A stretch of 64,000 bases of DNA, taken from the NCBI RefSeq assembly GCF_017312405.1, contig NZ_BLTG01000014.1, forward strand, positions 1 through 64,000. The letters are read 5' to 3'. Source of the DNA: Mycobacterium sp. PO1 (lineage in GTDB: Bacteria; Actinomycetota; Actinomycetes; Mycobacteriales; Mycobacteriaceae). Under the pieces are notes generated by a model. That model worked only from the letters and a program-made list of their open reading frames with translations. It searched no databases and was not told where the DNA came from. Numbering within the stretch: the stretch's first letter is position 1; every line of letters starts with the position of its first letter. Position numbers and translations under genes: made by a program. Positions 45,784 through 55,495 of the stretch are shown piece by piece.

Positions 45784-45949
45784 CCGCCGTTCACGCTCCT
45801 CGCGGTGGACCTGGCAGCAGCAACGGGCACTGTGCCGGTCATCACACCTGGCGCCAGGGTAGCGCACGAGACGCGTCTGAGGGTGTACTGCGCGGCCCCG
45901 GCCGGCTCCCCTCCGTGCCGAGGCCGCGCAGACTCTGGTGGGGCGGCGA

Positions 45950-46246
45950 TCACCCGCCCCAGGCTCGGGCGGCGCTGCGGTCGGTGGCGGCGACGTCGTC
46001 GGCGCCGTCGCGGACCGCGTTGCCGAGGCTGATCAGGATGTCGTTGAGCGCCGCGGCGGCCTGCTCCCACCGGGCCTGTTCGACGCGGTAGGCCTCGGCC
46101 GCTTCGCGACTCCAGGTCGCCTGCAGCGGCGCGATCTGAGCGCGCAGGTCATCCAGTGCCGCGTTCAGCCGGGCAGAGGTGGCGTGGATCTCCTGGCGCA
46201 CGGTGTACTCGATCTCACCGAAGTCGTAGGACAGTGTGGCGTTCAT
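45950..46246 (-). CDS. esxT: ESAT-6-like protein EsxT
   Basis: 98 residues, WXG100 superfamily, ESX-4 substrate or component forming a dimer with EsxU. Aligns by eye over its whole length with M. tuberculosis Rv3444c: EIEYTVRQEIHATSARLNAAL, then LRAQIAPLQATWSREAAEAY. The turn has W-S-R, not the canonical W-x-G, as in M. tuberculosis EsxT. ATG at 46244-46246 with AGGAG upstream. Last gene of the minus-strand ESX-4 cluster, 13 bp after esxU. Confidence 0.95.
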   Translation of the reverse strand: MNATLSYDFGEIEYTVRQEIHATSARLNAALDDLRAQIAPLQATWSREAAEAYRVEQARWEQAAAALNDILISLGNAVRDGADDVAATDRSAARAWGG

Positions 46247-46259
46247 GGATGTGGGCTCC

Positions 46260-46601
46260 TCAGATCGTGGCGGCGACGGAGCCGATGCGGTCGGCGTGGC
46301 CGTCGGTGGTGGTCCGCAGGATGCGCTCGTTGTCCCGGATCGTCTCGGCGATCCGTTGCAGCGCGGCGTGCAGTTTCAGCGACTCGCCGTTCCAGCGCTC
46401 CATGACCTCACGGAACCGGGTGGCCGCGACCCCGCCCCACACCGAGGGCGGCACACTGCTCATCGCGGCGACGAACGACTGCAGCATCGCGCGGATCTCG
46501 TCGTTGCGGGCGTCGGTCTTCCCGGCGACCGCCAGCATCAGGTCGAAGTCGGTGGTGAGGGCAGATCCTGCAGATTGCGGGGGCGGTGGCGGGGTCGGCA
46601 T
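46260..46601 (-). CDS. esxU: ESAT-6-like protein EsxU
   Basis: 113 residues, homologue of Rv3445c. Two helices with the canonical turn VPPSVWGGVAATRF (W-G-G), the WXG motif absent from its partner EsxT. A proline-rich start (MPTPPPPP) precedes the helices. ATG 46599-46601 picked to match the family length; the frame is open 30 codons upstream. 86 bp after the Rv3446c-like gene. Confidence 0.94.
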   Translation of the reverse strand: MPTPPPPPQSAGSALTTDFDLMLAVAGKTDARNDEIRAMLQSFVAAMSSVPPSVWGGVAATRFREVMERWNGESLKLHAALQRIAETIRDNERILRTTTDGHADRIGSVAATI

Positions 46602-46687
46602 CGCGATCCTTCCGGGTTCGGGCGGGTGATCTATGAGATTGGACGCGCCGAGGCGCCCGTTCGGTTCCGTGCCGTCGACGAAAACTT

Positions 46688-47791
46688 TCACCGCACCGCC
46701 CGCGCGGACCGCACCGCCTCCAGACAGGGCCCGGCGACGGCGTCGCGGTGTCCGGCGGCGCTCTGGCAGCCGATCGCGATACGCAGCGTGCCGTCGACGA
46801 CGACGGCCCAGGTGATTTCGGTTCCGGCCCGGTGCTCGCGGTAGGTGACCGCCGGTCTGCCCGCGACTCGGGCGCCGGCGTCGAAATCGGAGAACACGCC
46901 GGGCGGCTCGGCTTCAAGGGCGCGTCTGAGCGACTCGCCCACCGGCTGCGCGGTGGGACCATCGGACTGAGTGACGTGCAGCGCCGTCGACCCACCAGGC
47001 GGACCGACGCGTACCCGAGCCGAGCCGGGGCCGTCGGTGAGGCGCTCGGCGACCCAGTCGGCGGGCACCCGCACGGCGGCGCGACCCTCCACCAGAATCG
47101 CTGTCGCGTCAACCTGTTCCGCCGGCCCATGCGCCAGAACCGCCCCGGTCGCCACGGTGACAGCCGCCCCGGCGAACAGCGCCGGCAGACGTCGACGACA
47201 CCACGCCGCCGGCACCGGCCGGGGCGCGACGGTGCACGACCGTTCGGCGGCCGCTGCCACCCGGGCACGGTCGGTGAAGGACACGGGTGCGCCCCCGGCG
47301 CGAAGGCGTGCGGTGACCGCCGGGGCCGGCGGTGCCACGGCCGCGGGGACATCGACGATCACCTCGTTCGCACCCGCCAGAAGATCGACCAGAGCCTCGT
47401 CGTCGCGGCGAAGCACCGTGGGCGACACTCCGGGAGCGGCGATCACGACGAGCTCGCTGCTCAGTTCGACCACGGTGGCGCGGGCGTCCCCGCCGAGAAG
47501 CGCGGCCCGTCGCACCACCGTGACCGCGGCACCGAGACTTCGGGCGGCCGCGGTGAGCACCTCGACCCGCGCAACCGGCCACCAGGTGGGCACCACCACC
47601 GCCAGAGGTCCCCCGCTCCCGGCGGCTGCGGCGCCGAGCACGTCGCACCAGAGCCTGCCCACCGGCAGCGGTCGATCGTCCAGCAGCGTGGTCGTGTCGT
47701 CGATACAGTCGACGGCCTGTCGGCTCCGTTGCGGTGCAGCAGCTCCCGGACCTCTCACCGTCACCGGACCGACCTCGATCACCGCCGTCAC
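46688..47791 (-). CDS. type VII secretion-associated protein (Rv3446c family)
   Basis: About 367 residues. The N-terminal half (VTAVIEVGPVTVRGPG, CDVLGAAAAGSGGPLAVVVP) resembles an actin-like/Alr-type fold seen in the family; a single membrane span lies at about residues 205-225 (LPALFAGAAVTVATGAVLA); the extracellular C-terminal domain (VRVPADWVAERLTDGPG, WAVVVDGTLRIAIGCQ) is the part that defines the Rv3446c family (TIGR03931, from memory). The GTG at 47789-47791 overlaps the eccC4 stop as GTGA. Role in ESX-4 unknown. Confidence 0.88.
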   Translation of the reverse strand: MTAVIEVGPVTVRGPGAAAPQRSRQAVDCIDDTTTLLDDRPLPVGRLWCDVLGAAAAGSGGPLAVVVPTWWPVARVEVLTAAARSLGAAVTVVRRAALLGGDARATVVELSSELVVIAAPGVSPTVLRRDDEALVDLLAGANEVIVDVPAAVAPPAPAVTARLRAGGAPVSFTDRARVAAAAERSCTVAPRPVPAAWCRRRLPALFAGAAVTVATGAVLAHGPAEQVDATAILVEGRAAVRVPADWVAERLTDGPGSARVRVGPPGGSTALHVTQSDGPTAQPVGESLRRALEAEPPGVFSDFDAGARVAGRPAVTYREHRAGTEITWAVVVDGTLRIAIGCQSAAGHRDAVAGPCLEAVRSARAVR

Positions 47792-50700
47792 GGTGGCGGC
47801 ACCCAGCCGAGCTGGATCAGTTCGTCGGCTCGGCCCCGGACCAGCAAGGTGCCACGGCCCGGCGGTTGCAGCGTGGGCCGGGTGGAGCCGAGCAACACAC
47901 CCTCGTCGGGGCCGGCGCTCATCATCAACCCCGAGCAGCCCATGTCGCGCAGCCGGGCCAGGACGGGATCGAACATCGCCCGCGCGGCGCCGCCGGAGCG
48001 GCGCGCGACGATCAGATGCAGCCCGAGGTCCTTGGCGTGGGGCAGGTAGTCGGCCAGCGGCGTCAGCGGGTTGCCGGTGGCGCCGGCGACGAGGTCGTAG
48101 TCGTCGACGACGACGAAGATGTCCGGCCCGTCCCACCAGGACCGGTCCCTGAGCTGCTGTTGGGTGACGGTCTCGTCCGGCATCCGAGCGTCCAGCTGGG
48201 CAGACAGCGTCGCCATGCGGGCCGACAGCGCCGGCCCTGACACCGAATAGCCGCCGAGATGGGCGGTTTCGACGACGCCGAGCAGGGTGCGCCGATAGTC
48301 CACGAGCTCGATGCGTGCGCTGCTGGGCTCTGCGGTGCGGATCAGTTCGGTGCACAGCAGCCGCAGCGCCGCGGTCTTGCCGCATTCACCGTCACCGAGG
48401 ACCAGCAGATGTGGGTGTCGGTCGAAATCTATGGTGATGGGCGCGAGCTCACGTTCACCGAGACCGAGCACCACGTCGCCGCGGCGGTCGATCCGGTGGT
48501 GGGGAATCAGCGCCGGCAGCACCTCGACGGGCCGGGCCCGGCCGGTGTCGGACGGTCGGCGCACCGCGGTTGCGTCGGGCAGGGCGAGCAGCATCTCCTT
48601 TCCGTCGCGGGTCAGGCCGCGTCCGGGCGGTCGGGTGGTGAGTTCGCGGGCGCGCCGCCGGTCCATCTCCGAATCGGCCGGGTCACCCAGCCTGAGCTCG
48701 ATCCGGGTGCCGATCTGGTCTTTGAGCGCCGGGCGGAAATCCGCCCAGCGCGCCGTCGAGAGCATGACGTGCACGCCGAAGGCCAACCCCTGTGCGGCGA
48801 TTGCGGTGATCGCCGAGTCGAGGCCGTCGAACTCCTGGCGCAGCACCGCCCAGCCGTCGACCACGAGGAACACGTCGCCGTAGGGGTCGTCGACACTGTC
48901 CGGCTCGGCCGCGGCGCGGCGGCGGTACTCGGCGAACGACGTGAGGCCGAGCCTGCGCATCGCCGATTCCCGCGCTCGCAGCAGGGATTCCAGCACCGCG
49001 ACGGTGCGCCGGCACAGGTCGGCCTCGGCGCGGGTGGCGACCGAGCCGACGTGCGGCAGCCCTGCCACCGCGCCCAGCGCGCCCCCGCCGAAATCGAGGC
49101 AGTAGAACTGCATCTGAGCCGCATCGTGGGTCGCGGCCAGCGCGGTGATCACCGTCGCGAGCGCCGTCGACTTGCCCGAGCGCGGCGCACCGACAACGGC
49201 GACATGACCGGTCGCCCCGGACACGTCGACGAGCAGCGGATCGTATCGCTGCTCGAACGGGGAGTCGACGATGCCGACGGGCGCCCGCAGGGGCGCGGCG
49301 GGGGTCGCGGCCAGCAGCGCCGGTAGTGGCGGCGCCCGATGCAGCGGCGGCAACCAGATGCGGTGCGCGGCCGGTCCGCGTCCGGCCAGCGCGTGCAGCA
49401 CCACCTCCAGCAGCGGCCGCGACGAGTTGGCCGATGCCGGGGCGGGAGGTGACGCGGTGTCGGCCAGGGTGAACCGCCGCACCGCGACAGGCCCCTCTCG
49501 ACGAACCACGGACAGGTGCGGACCGGAGACGAACGCGGTGTGGAACCGGGTCAGCCGGCCGTCGGCGGTCTTGAGATAGCCGGCTCCGGGATCCGGTGGC
49601 AGGTGGTGGGCGTCGGCGATACCGATGACCGCCCGGGATTCTGCGGCCGAGAACGTCTTCAGGCAGATCCGGTAGGACAGGTGGGTCTCCAGTCCGCGCA
49701 ACCTGCCCTCGTCGAGGCGCTGGCTGGCGAGCAGCAGGTGCATGCCCAACGAGCGGCCCAGCCGCCCGATCGCGACGAACACGTCGATGAAGTCGGGATG
49801 CTGGCTGAGCAGTTCGGAGAATTCGTCGACGACGATGAACAGTGCAGGCAGCGCCGCCATGGACCGATCGCGCTCCCACATTCGCTGGTACTGGCCGATG
49901 TCGGTGGCGTTGCCGGCCGCCCGAAGGAGTTCCTGGCGCCGATTGATCTCCCCGGTCAGTGCGTCGCGCATCCTGGCCACCAGTGGCGCCTCGTCGGCGA
50001 GGTTGGTGATGACAGCGGAGACGTGTTGGACGGTGTCCATCCCCAGAAATGTTGCGCCACCTTTGAAGTCGATCAACACGAGGTTGAGGGACTCGGGTGA
50101 GTGGGCGGCGATCATGCCCAGGGCCAGTGTCCGCAGGAATTCCGACTTGCCGGATCCGGTGGCGCCGACACACAGTCCGTGCGGCCCCATGCCTCCTGCG
50201 GCGGCCTCCTTGATGTCGAGATGCAGCGGCGCGCCGTCGGCGGCCACTCCGATCGGCGCGGTCAACCTCGCGCCCCACACCTGGTCCACGTCGATCCCCG
50301 CCGGATCCTCGATGCCCATCAGCGCCGGCCAGTCCGGCGCCCGACCCGCCCCCGCCTGCCGGCCCGGGGCCGCATCGGCACTCCCGGCGATCCGCCGCGC
50401 GCAGGCGGTGGCGTCGGGTAACGCCAGCACGTCGAGCGCCACCTGGTACACCACCCCGTCGACGCGGATCGTCGGCGCGGCCGCCGGCTCTGTGGCATGC
50501 AGGACGACAACGGTGCAGCCCGGCGCGGCCGGCGGCTCCGCTGCACCGTCGACGAGGAGCACCCGGTGTGACGCCGCATCGGGGTCGCGGGTGTGCGGCA
50601 ACCATTTCAGCCAGTCCCAGTGCGGCGCCGCCGCGTCGTCGAGCAGGGCGGTGACACCGAGATCGTGGGGTGCGTGCAGCATCGCCAACTGGCACAGCAG

Positions 50701-51375
50701 CGCACGCGCGACCGATCGTGCCGCCGCCGGCTCACCCTCGACCGACATGCTCCGGCTGTCGTTCAGCCGCAACAGGACCGGAACACCCCTGCTCAGCGAC
50801 CACCGACGCACCAGCTCGTGCACCGCGGCGACGGTGACGGGGTCGGCCGCGCCGGCAGGCGGGGTCCGCGGCGCCACCACGGTGGTGGCGCAAGGCCCCT
50901 CGCCCACCCCGATCCGGGCGGTCAGGTGATCGGGGTGCGCCGGGCCCCGCTCCCACATCCGGTCGCCACCGGCCAGGTTCCAGAGCGCCGCGGGTTCCGG
51001 GTGGGCCCGATGCAGGCGGCGGTGTTCCTGGTCGGCCGACTCCGCCAGTGTGGCGTGCACGGTGTCGAGGTAGCGCAGGTATTCGGCCCGCTGGGCATTG
51101 ATCTCGGCGCCCCGGCCCGCTCCCCTGGCACCGTAGACGAGGGTGCCGACGAGGGACACGGCCATCATGACCGGGAAGAGCAGGAAGGTCGGGCTGCGCG
51201 GTGCACCCGAGGTCAGATACACCGCGCTCATACCCGCGACGGCGACGATCATCACGACCGGCAGCAGTCTGGCCATCGGGTTGGGTGGTGGTGTCCGCGG
51301 CACCTCCGGCGGAGGGTCGATCACGAGTTGGCCTGGCGGCGGCCGGGACCGCGGCGTTTCGGTGTGCTCCATCAT
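47788..51375 (-). CDS. eccC4: ESX-4 motor ATPase EccC4
   Basis: 1195 residues. FtsK/SpoIIIE-type motor that selects and pushes substrates through the inner-membrane pore. Two N-terminal membrane spans (about 36-55, 62-83), then three ATPase domains, each with an intact P-loop: GATGSGKSEF (first), GAPRSGKSTA (second), GDGECGKTAA (third). Keeps domains in one polypeptide, as in ESX-4 and ESX-5. Translationally coupled to the Rv3446c-like gene; divergent from eccD4 across 92 bp. Two ATGs in a row at the start (51375 or 51372). Confidence 0.96.
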   Translation of the reverse strand: MMEHTETPRSRPPPGQLVIDPPPEVPRTPPPNPMARLLPVVMIVAVAGMSAVYLTSGAPRSPTFLLFPVMMAVSLVGTLVYGARGAGRGAEINAQRAEYLRYLDTVHATLAESADQEHRRLHRAHPEPAALWNLAGGDRMWERGPAHPDHLTARIGVGEGPCATTVVAPRTPPAGAADPVTVAAVHELVRRWSLSRGVPVLLRLNDSRSMSVEGEPAAARSVARALLCQLAMLHAPHDLGVTALLDDAAAPHWDWLKWLPHTRDPDAASHRVLLVDGAAEPPAAPGCTVVVLHATEPAAAPTIRVDGVVYQVALDVLALPDATACARRIAGSADAAPGRQAGAGRAPDWPALMGIEDPAGIDVDQVWGARLTAPIGVAADGAPLHLDIKEAAAGGMGPHGLCVGATGSGKSEFLRTLALGMIAAHSPESLNLVLIDFKGGATFLGMDTVQHVSAVITNLADEAPLVARMRDALTGEINRRQELLRAAGNATDIGQYQRMWERDRSMAALPALFIVVDEFSELLSQHPDFIDVFVAIGRLGRSLGMHLLLASQRLDEGRLRGLETHLSYRICLKTFSAAESRAVIGIADAHHLPPDPGAGYLKTADGRLTRFHTAFVSGPHLSVVRREGPVAVRRFTLADTASPPAPASANSSRPLLEVVLHALAGRGPAAHRIWLPPLHRAPPLPALLAATPAAPLRAPVGIVDSPFEQRYDPLLVDVSGATGHVAVVGAPRSGKSTALATVITALAATHDAAQMQFYCLDFGGGALGAVAGLPHVGSVATRAEADLCRRTVAVLESLLRARESAMRRLGLTSFAEYRRRAAAEPDSVDDPYGDVFLVVDGWAVLRQEFDGLDSAITAIAAQGLAFGVHVMLSTARWADFRPALKDQIGTRIELRLGDPADSEMDRRRARELTTRPPGRGLTRDGKEMLLALPDATAVRRPSDTGRARPVEVLPALIPHHRIDRRGDVVLGLGERELAPITIDFDRHPHLLVLGDGECGKTAALRLLCTELIRTAEPSSARIELVDYRRTLLGVVETAHLGGYSVSGPALSARMATLSAQLDARMPDETVTQQQLRDRSWWDGPDIFVVVDDYDLVAGATGNPLTPLADYLPHAKDLGLHLIVARRSGGAARAMFDPVLARLRDMGCSGLMMSAGPDEGVLLGSTRPTLQPPGRGTLLVRGRADELIQLGWVPPP

Positions 51376-51467
51376 CTGAATAGACGCATCGAGGCATTAG
51401 CGGGTTCCATCCACAGGCGGACGAAGATCTGCGCGACGCCGGGTTGCACCCGAGTTACGTTGATGCC

Positions 51468-52817
51468 GTGACGGATACGTTGCGCCGGGTGACCGTTCAC
51501 GCCGCCGGGCCGCGCGGATGGTCGCAGGCCGATCTGATGCTGCCCACCGGTTGTCCGCTGGGCTCGATGATGCCCGAGATCGTCGACGCCGTCGTCGGGC
51601 CCGCCGAACCCGGCGGCCCCAGCTCGGCATCGCCACCGCTGGGGTGGTACGCGTCCCGATTGGCCGGCCAGCGCCTGGACCCGTCGCTGACCCTGCACGA
51701 GAGCGGCATCGCCGACGGCGAGCTGATCCTCCTGTCGACGACCGAACCGCCGACGCCTCAACGGGTTCCCGGCGACGGGTGTGCCGCAGTACTCACCGCC
51801 GCGGACGGTTCCACCACCGGCTGGAGCCGCGCCGGGTCCTGGGTCGGCCTGACGGGATGCCTGGCCGCCGCAGCGACCCTGGCATGGTCGGGGGCGCAGA
51901 CGCCGGCCCCGGGCCCCTTGTGGGTCGCGGCGGTACTGGCGCTGTCCAGCTCGGCGGCCGCCCTGGCCGTGCGACGAACCGCACACGCGGCGACGACGCC
52001 TGCCGGCCTTGCCGCAGTGGCATTCGCCGCCGCCGCGGGATTCCTGGCCGTCCCGGATCCACCTGCGCCGGCAGCGCTGCTGCTGACCGCCTCGGCGGCA
52101 CTGGTGATGTCGACGTCGATGGCGCGCAGCGCATGTCGCGACAGTGTCGCCCTCGGTGCGGTCGTCACCGCTGCCGCCGGCGTGGTGGCGGTTGCGGCAG
52201 TGTGCACGCTGAGCTCGCCGAGGATTGCGGTGGCGGGCTCGCTGCTGGCGGTCACCGCGGTGGTCGTGTTGTCGGTGGCGCCCAAACTCGCCATCACCGT
52301 TGCCGGAATCGGCCCTTCCCACAGCGTGGTCGACGAGAAGCGATCGGCGGATGCGCACCGGCTGTTGACCAGTGTGGTCACCGGTTCGGCGGGGACCGCG
52401 GCCCTGGCTGTCGCCCTGGTCGCGCTCGACGCCGCGCGGTCCCCGGAGGCGACGCTTCCCGTGCGCCTCGCGGCGGTGCTGCTCGCGGTCGACATCGGAC
52501 TGGTGTTGTCGCTGCGCCAGCGTGTGCACTCCGACGGCCGACGCCGTATCGCGTTGGGCTTCGCCGCAATGGCCGCGCTGGCGACCGCCCTCGCGGGCGC
52601 AGCGGTCACCGCACCGGCGCAGGCGTACTGGATCGCCGGGGTCACCGGGGCAGCGGGCCTGGCTGTCATCGGTGTGCGCCGTGGGGATGAGATCGCCAAT
52701 CCTGTTCTGCGTCAGTCGGTCAACGTGCTGGACTATCTGTCCGCGGCGGCGGTGGTGCCGCTGGCGGCGTGGGCGGGCGGCCTGTATGACGTAGCGCGCA
52801 ACCTGGGCTTGCCGTGA
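51468..52817 (+). CDS. eccD4: ESX-4 membrane channel protein EccD4
   Basis: 449 residues. N-terminal ubiquitin-like (YukD) domain of about 90 residues (LRRVTVHAAGPRGWSQADLM, ending GELILLS), followed by about eleven hydrophobic spans from residue 125 on. It forms the inner-membrane pore with EccC. GTG at 51468 is preferred, since upstream codons lie in the divergent promoter region. Overlaps mycP4 by 4 bp (GTGA). Confidence 0.94.
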   Translation: MTDTLRRVTVHAAGPRGWSQADLMLPTGCPLGSMMPEIVDAVVGPAEPGGPSSASPPLGWYASRLAGQRLDPSLTLHESGIADGELILLSTTEPPTPQRVPGDGCAAVLTAADGSTTGWSRAGSWVGLTGCLAAAATLAWSGAQTPAPGPLWVAAVLALSSSAAALAVRRTAHAATTPAGLAAVAFAAAAGFLAVPDPPAPAALLLTASAALVMSTSMARSACRDSVALGAVVTAAAGVVAVAAVCTLSSPRIAVAGSLLAVTAVVVLSVAPKLAITVAGIGPSHSVVDEKRSADAHRLLTSVVTGSAGTAALAVALVALDAARSPEATLPVRLAAVLLAVDIGLVLSLRQRVHSDGRRRIALGFAAMAALATALAGAAVTAPAQAYWIAGVTGAAGLAVIGVRRGDEIANPVLRQSVNVLDYLSAAAVVPLAAWAGGLYDVARNLGLP

Positions 52818-54118
52818 GGTCGCCCAGGACTCTGGCCGCCGCGACGCTGGTCGCCGCCGCGGTGTGGGCCCCACCCTCCGCGTCCGCGGTCACCCCGCCG
52901 CCGGTGGACGAGAATCTCCTGCCGGCACCGGCTCCGCCGGGTCCGCCGCAGCCCACCACCCGGTTCGGCGACTGTGTCACCGCCGATCCGACGGCGTCGG
53001 ACACCGGCGGCCGGCCGGGCCAGGTCGCCGGACAGGATCTGCGCGCGGTGTGGGCGTTGACCAGAGGAGCGGGCCAGACCGTCGCCGTGATCGACACCGG
53101 GGTGGCCCGGCACCGACGTCTGCCGCACCTGCGCGCCGGCGGCGACTACGTCTCGAGCGGTGACGGCACCGACGATTGCGACGGGCACGGCACCGCGGTC
53201 GCCGCGATCATCGGGGCGGCGCCCGACCCCACCGGGAACGGGTTCACCGGCATCGCCCCAGATGTCTCGATCATGGCGATCCGCCAGTCCAGCAACAAGT
53301 TCCGGGCCGACACCGATCCGGCCGGTTCGGGTTACGGCGATGTGGCCACGCTGGCAGCCGCGGTGCGGACCGCCGCCGACCTGGGTGCGACCGTCATCAA
53401 CATCTCATCGGTGGCCTGCCTGCCGGCCGGCGCCGGCCTCGACGACCGCGCGCTCGGCGCTGCGCTCGCGTACGCCGTCGACGTCAAGAACGTCGTCGTG
53501 GTGACCGCGGCCGGCAACACCGACGGGCCGGGTCAGTGCCCGGCAGGCAACCCGGACGCCTCGAGCGACTGGGCCGACGTCGCCGTCGTGGCGAGCCCGG
53601 CCTGGTACGACGACTTCGTGCTGACCGTCGCCTCGGTCGGGCCGGGCGGCGTCGCCTCGCCGTTCACGCTTGCCGGGCCGTGGGTCGACGTCGCCGCGCC
53701 CGGCGAGGACATCGTGTCGCTGGCCGCGGCCGGTGAGGACACGGTGCGGGTCACGGGCACGAGTTACGCCGCACCGACGGTGAGCGCGGTCGCCGCGCTG
53801 GTGCGGGCCCGCTTTCCCGAACTGACCGCACGCCAGGTCATGCGCCGTATCGAGGACACCGCACGCCATCCCGGCGCCGGCTGGAACGCCGAGGTGGGCC
53901 ACGGCCTGGTCGACGCGCTGGCAGCGGTCAGCGGCGGATCATCGCCGCGCCCGACGCCGTCGACAGAGCCCCTCACCCTCACACCGGCGGCGCCGGTCAC
54001 CGATACCGGCGCCCGGGATACCGCGCTGCGGGCAGCGGTAATCTGCGTGGCGCTCAGCGTGGCCGTCGCCGCGGGTGCCCGGTCACGGCGACGCCGCGAC
54101 CCCGTCCCGGGCGACTGA
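52814..54118 (+). CDS. mycP4: mycosin protease MycP4
   Basis: 434 residues. Subtilisin-like serine protease of type VII systems, anchored on the outer face of the membrane. Signal peptide (first 26 residues, cleaved near ASA), catalytic Asp94 (VIDTGVARH), His125 (DGHGTAVAA) and Ser about 313 (GTSYAAPT), then a proline-rich linker and a C-terminal membrane span (TALRAAVICVALSVAVAAG) with a short basic tail. Length and layout normal for mycosins. Its last 36 bp overlap convergent eccB4. Confidence 0.95.
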   Translation: MRSPRTLAAATLVAAAVWAPPSASAVTPPPVDENLLPAPAPPGPPQPTTRFGDCVTADPTASDTGGRPGQVAGQDLRAVWALTRGAGQTVAVIDTGVARHRRLPHLRAGGDYVSSGDGTDDCDGHGTAVAAIIGAAPDPTGNGFTGIAPDVSIMAIRQSSNKFRADTDPAGSGYGDVATLAAAVRTAADLGATVINISSVACLPAGAGLDDRALGAALAYAVDVKNVVVVTAAGNTDGPGQCPAGNPDASSDWADVAVVASPAWYDDFVLTVASVGPGGVASPFTLAGPWVDVAAPGEDIVSLAAAGEDTVRVTGTSYAAPTVSAVAALVRARFPELTARQVMRRIEDTARHPGAGWNAEVGHGLVDALAAVSGGSSPRPTPSTEPLTLTPAAPVTDTGARDTALRAAVICVALSVAVAAGARSRRRRDPVPGD

Positions 54119-55453
54119 GGCCGCCGCCCGGCTGAGGTCCGGTCCGGCGGGCAGCGCAGCCAGCACCGGCCAGGGGGCGGGCACCGGCGGGTCGGGCAGA
54201 CCCAGTGCCGCCGCGGCGTCGGCGTCGGGGACGCCGTATCGCACCCCGGCGTCGCTGACGAGGAACGTGGGTCCGGCTTGGTGTGCGTCGCCGCTGAGTC
54301 CGACGGAACGGACATAGCTGCCATGACCCGCCGGGATCGCCACCGCGTCCAGCGCCGGACCGCCACCATCGGCTTGTGCGAGAGGCAGCGAGGTGTGGCC
54401 TGCCGCCGGCTCGGCACCTGTGAGCAGCGCAGTGTGCGGTTCGGCGTCGGCGTCCCAGCGCGCACACACGACGGGATCGGCGCTGACACCGGCACGCTGT
54501 GGAAAGGTGGTGACGGGCAAGCTGTCGACCACCGGCAGGGCACCGATGCGGTCGGCGCCCACGGCAGGGATCTCCCGGGCCGCCCGGGCGTCGGTGTAGC
54601 GGATGAGATCGGCGGCGACCTGCCCGACGCGCTGGACGCCGCCGGCGAGGACGACGAACAGCTCGTCGGAGGCGGGCGTAGCGCCGGGCACCCTCAGCAC
54701 GGTGCCGGCCGCCATGCCCGGCAGCGCGGAGCGACCGGAGGGGATGTGTGGCGGCACGATCGCCGGTGCCTCCGGAATGGCAGCCAGCAGCAGCGGGGAC
54801 ACCGGCTGCGGCACGAGTCCGTCGAGCCGCAGGGCGCGAACCACGGCGGGATGGCGCAGGTCGACACGTGCGCGCCAGGCGCCGTACAGCAGGTAGGTGG
54901 GGGCGGCGGGTTCGCCGCGCGCGGTGACCAACACGCTGCGCCCCTCGGTCAGGTCCCGGGGCGCTGCTCCGGCGATGACGGTGGTGAGCTCGGAACGGGC
55001 GTCATCGCACACCGTCCACCGACCGTCGGCCACCGGCGGCGCAACGTGCGGTGGGGCGCCGGGAACGCCGACCATGGGTCCACGCAATGCGCGGTCGACC
55101 GCCTGCTGCGAGACGATCCGGGGTTCTGCAGGGGAACCGATGATCAACCGGGCCGAGGCGAGGTTGAACACCGGGTGCACGCGGTCGTCGATGCGCACGT
55201 ACAACGCGCCGCTGTCCCGGACCAGCATTATCGGTGCGTCGCCGAGATCCCCGGCCGGTCGTAGGAATGCCGGCACGGCCGCGACCGCGACGGCCACCAC
55301 CGCGAGCACCGCCCCGATGACCAACGAGATCGACTGAGCGGCAAGCGGATCGTCGAGCATCCGGGCGTCGCCGCGCACCAGCGCATGTGCGGTGCGCCGC
55401 ATCAGGAACCGGTGTCCGCTGATCTGTAGCCGTGTGGTCGGTTGTCGTCTCAT
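54083..55453 (-). CDS. eccB4: ESX-4 component EccB4
   Basis: 456 residues. Basic cytoplasmic N-terminus (TTRLQISGHRFLMRRTAHAL, conserved in EccB), one membrane span at about 41-64 and a large periplasmic domain with repeats of the EccB type (LPGMAAGTVLRVPGA, ending near LAALPAGPDLSRAAAS). ATG at 55451-55453 is chosen because the family begins MRRQPTTRLQ; eight more codons are open upstream. Opposite in orientation to eccD4-mycP4. Confidence 0.94.
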   Translation of the reverse strand: MRRQPTTRLQISGHRFLMRRTAHALVRGDARMLDDPLAAQSISLVIGAVLAVVAVAVAAVPAFLRPAGDLGDAPIMLVRDSGALYVRIDDRVHPVFNLASARLIIGSPAEPRIVSQQAVDRALRGPMVGVPGAPPHVAPPVADGRWTVCDDARSELTTVIAGAAPRDLTEGRSVLVTARGEPAAPTYLLYGAWRARVDLRHPAVVRALRLDGLVPQPVSPLLLAAIPEAPAIVPPHIPSGRSALPGMAAGTVLRVPGATPASDELFVVLAGGVQRVGQVAADLIRYTDARAAREIPAVGADRIGALPVVDSLPVTTFPQRAGVSADPVVCARWDADAEPHTALLTGAEPAAGHTSLPLAQADGGGPALDAVAIPAGHGSYVRSVGLSGDAHQAGPTFLVSDAGVRYGVPDADAAAALGLPDPPVPAPWPVLAALPAGPDLSRAAASVARDGVAASP

Positions 55454-55495
55454 GAGCCCCTTGGTGAGCGTAACCACGGCCGGGGCGGGCTCAGA

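Noticed and set aside
53044..53902. Antisense and alternate-frame ORFs over mycP4
   Set aside because: The plus-strand mycosin has all three catalytic motifs; the others are Arg-rich shadows.
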